This document shows, in pieces, positions 62,578 through 64,000 of a stretch of DNA of 64,000 bases. The position numbers and the translations under genes are program-made. Location: assembly GCA_011634665.1 (NCBI GenBank), contig WAEK01000018.1:969501-1033500 (forward strand), in the 5' to 3' direction. Each line of letters begins with the position of its first letter. The stretch's first letter is position 1. Below the pieces are notes generated by a model, which ran no database searches, was not told the DNA's origin, and saw nothing but the letters and a program-made list of their open reading frames with translations. This stretch comes from Mortierella sp. BCC40632 (Eukaryota > Mortierellomycota > Mortierellomycetes > Mortierellales > Mortierellaceae).

Positions 62578-63833
62578 AAGGCACAAGGGAATGTTTAGTA
62601 CTATGGATAAAGGCCATGAAAGGAAGCAAATATAGAGAAGAGTTTGACTTGCATTGATTGATAGATGAAAGCAATTTTATCCAGCATTGTACTCCTTGGT
62701 GCTCGTCCTGCGATAGCTTGAGTCTGCATTAGTTCTCGGTCAAGTTGCCGACAGAGCGTGGCCTCTTCCTCAGAGAGGGAAACCAGCGAACAGGAATTAG
62801 ATTCTACAAGAATCTCAAATACGTCCACTGGCAGATTGGGCAGATTGTGCTCCATATCCCAAATATAGTTCATTGCTCTATCCCACCCCACCCCCACAAA
62901 GGAAGATATTGCTCGGTTAGAGTGTTCTATCTCTGCTCGAGTGCTTCTACAACAAATAGTAATTGAGCGAACGAACATACAGGAAGTTGTGAATGTTAAA
63001 TATGGTAGTATTTTCCTCCAGCCGATTGACCGGTCCAGTAGATCGACGCTGGAAAGCGAGGAATGCGCTACCAACATCTACGCCATCGACAGTATAATCT
63101 TGCTGCTTGAAATAGCTCGGGTCGATGTAAAAAGTATCAGTTGATTGTTCAATTGTGTGTTGATTTGACTGATTCTTCGATTGATATCGGCGTTTGTGCT
63201 CATGTCCTTGCTGCTGCGCTGGTTCTTCCTGCTGCTCGGGCGGCAACACTTTTTCTTCCCGACTCCTTTTGTTATGTGCAGTCGTTGAGGTCGAAGACTC
63301 TGTTCTATAATGGGAGACAGCCGTGGAAGGTGGAGTGGAGAGACCTGGGAGCTGAGACCTTGCGGTTTGGCCAAGAGCACTGGTGACTAAAGAGAAATTC
63401 TGAGAAACCTCCTCCACAACTTGATTGATATGTTGGCGCCCAGCTCTATCCAAAGTCTTCTCTGACTTTGGTCTCCGCCTTTTGTACCATGTGTTGAACT
63501 GCTCAGACTGAAAGATACACAAGACTCAATTTTTAGAATGAAATCACATCTTCATAGTCACTGTCATTCATTCATGACCTGAACTGGAGATGAAGATACC
63601 TTCGTGCTTCTGATGAAGCGTTCTGCCCATGACTTTATTTTAGCGTTTGGACTGCGACTCAGAATGTAATGGGCGCTCTTGATTAGAGCGTCGCTGAGCG
63701 ATCCTTTCGTGTCAAAGTTATATTTCTCGTTGAACGACTCCAAAAGCTTCTCATACGGCCAGACATATCTTTTCAAGAGATAATCAGCTCGCTCCTCGAA
63801 AATCGTATTGGAGGATGAGGGTTCTGAGGACAT
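61673..63833 (-). CDS. Uncharacterised protein with PD-(D/E)XK-like nuclease signature
   Basis: Six exons: 63600-63833, 62981-63507, 62649-62946, 62166-62529, 61938-62077 and 61673-61840; 576 residues, every phase consistent. Residues 1-180 are polar and helical. A basic stretch with KRSREEK and HKRRY near 160-190 could be a nuclear signal. The C-terminal half holds LKPDATIT (Asp413) followed by ELAFLEVKPP (Glu427, Lys429). This is the Asp-x(n)-Glu-x-Lys pattern on neighbouring beta strands that defines PD-(D/E)XK nucleases, preceded by a helix with acidic residues (FYEMNEDSF). I do not recognise a named family. I believe similar PD-(D/E)XK-type proteins are numerous in Mucoromycota genomes, but that is recollection, not a search. 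It could be a transposon-derived or defence nuclease, or an inactive fold. Exon 4 follows an AAG acceptor next to a 38-bp A-run (T-run on the sense strand). Confidence 0.75.
62538..62575. repeat. 38-bp pure A-run in an intron
   Basis: On the gene's sense strand this is a T-run, lying just before the acceptor of exon 4 of the PD-(D/E)XK-like gene. It may serve as an extreme polypyrimidine tract. Confidence 0.95.
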
Positions 63834-64000
63834 TGATGAACAAGAGGCGCTGAGAATCCGTAGTACGGCTTCTGAGTTGAAAAGACGCACCAAATACACG
63901 TGATACGCAGGCAATACTCTGTCAAGATGTACGCGTCTATTCTACAGTTTCATTTTTTTTTTTTTTTTAGCGAGTCCTGTTTACACTCCCTTCCCTCATC
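63834..64000. promoter_or_regulatory. Upstream region of the PD-(D/E)XK-like gene
   Basis: The 167 bp before the start codon run to the window edge. A T-run lies at 63954-63969. No other feature is seen. Confidence 0.35.

Overview
The window looks like nuclear DNA of an early-diverging filamentous fungus, most likely Mortierellomycota (inference from overall look, not from a search). The genes are split by many short introns (about 70-190 bp, mostly GT-AG with pyrimidine-rich 3' ends). Proteins carry long Ser/Pro/Gln/His-rich disordered parts, and intergenic DNA is full of CT/GA microsatellites and long A or T runs. I rebuilt ten protein genes exon by exon. I checked that splice phases add up, so most gene models total a whole number of codons.

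Layout, left to right. 1898-7160 (+): PH-like/leucine-rich-repeat protein resembling CARMIL. 8742-18973 (-): a very large DIP2/Cps1/Mug62-type protein with two adenylation-like (FAAL-like) modules and an 800-residue low-complexity N-terminus. 20278-22670 (-): FAD-dependent monooxygenase. 23962-28920 (+): SH3-WW-WW-PH-RhoGAP protein, containing an 8-nt micro-exon. 31913-39600 (-): two-finger C2H2 transcription factor. 42791-44992 (+): second FAD-dependent monooxygenase, a paralogue of the first. 45179-48268 (-): DEAH-box RNA helicase, divergent from 48565-49264 (+), Skp1. 50001-51546 (-): LYR-motif protein of the Cup1-like type. 52045-54424 (+): sphingoid long-chain-base kinase.

From about 54.4 to 61.7 kb there is a repeat-rich island. 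It holds long A-tracts, a 5'-truncated non-LTR retrotransposon (-), a tRNA-Arg(ACG), a 355-bp MITE-like element with terminal inverted repeats, and an inverted pair of about 330-bp repeats. Next to it, 61673-63833 (-) encodes an uncharacterised protein with a PD-(D/E)XK-like nuclease signature; this is the best candidate for something undescribed.

Functional themes are inferred only. Two genes concern lipid signalling (DIP2-like, linked in other eukaryotes to diacylglycerol balance, and the long-chain-base kinase). Two concern the actin/Rho system (CARMIL-like and RhoGAP). Skp1 is ubiquitin-ligase core machinery. Nothing suggests a bacterial operon, CRISPR array or gene cluster; each gene appears to have its own promoter, except the helicase/Skp1 pair, which shares a 296-bp divergent spacer.
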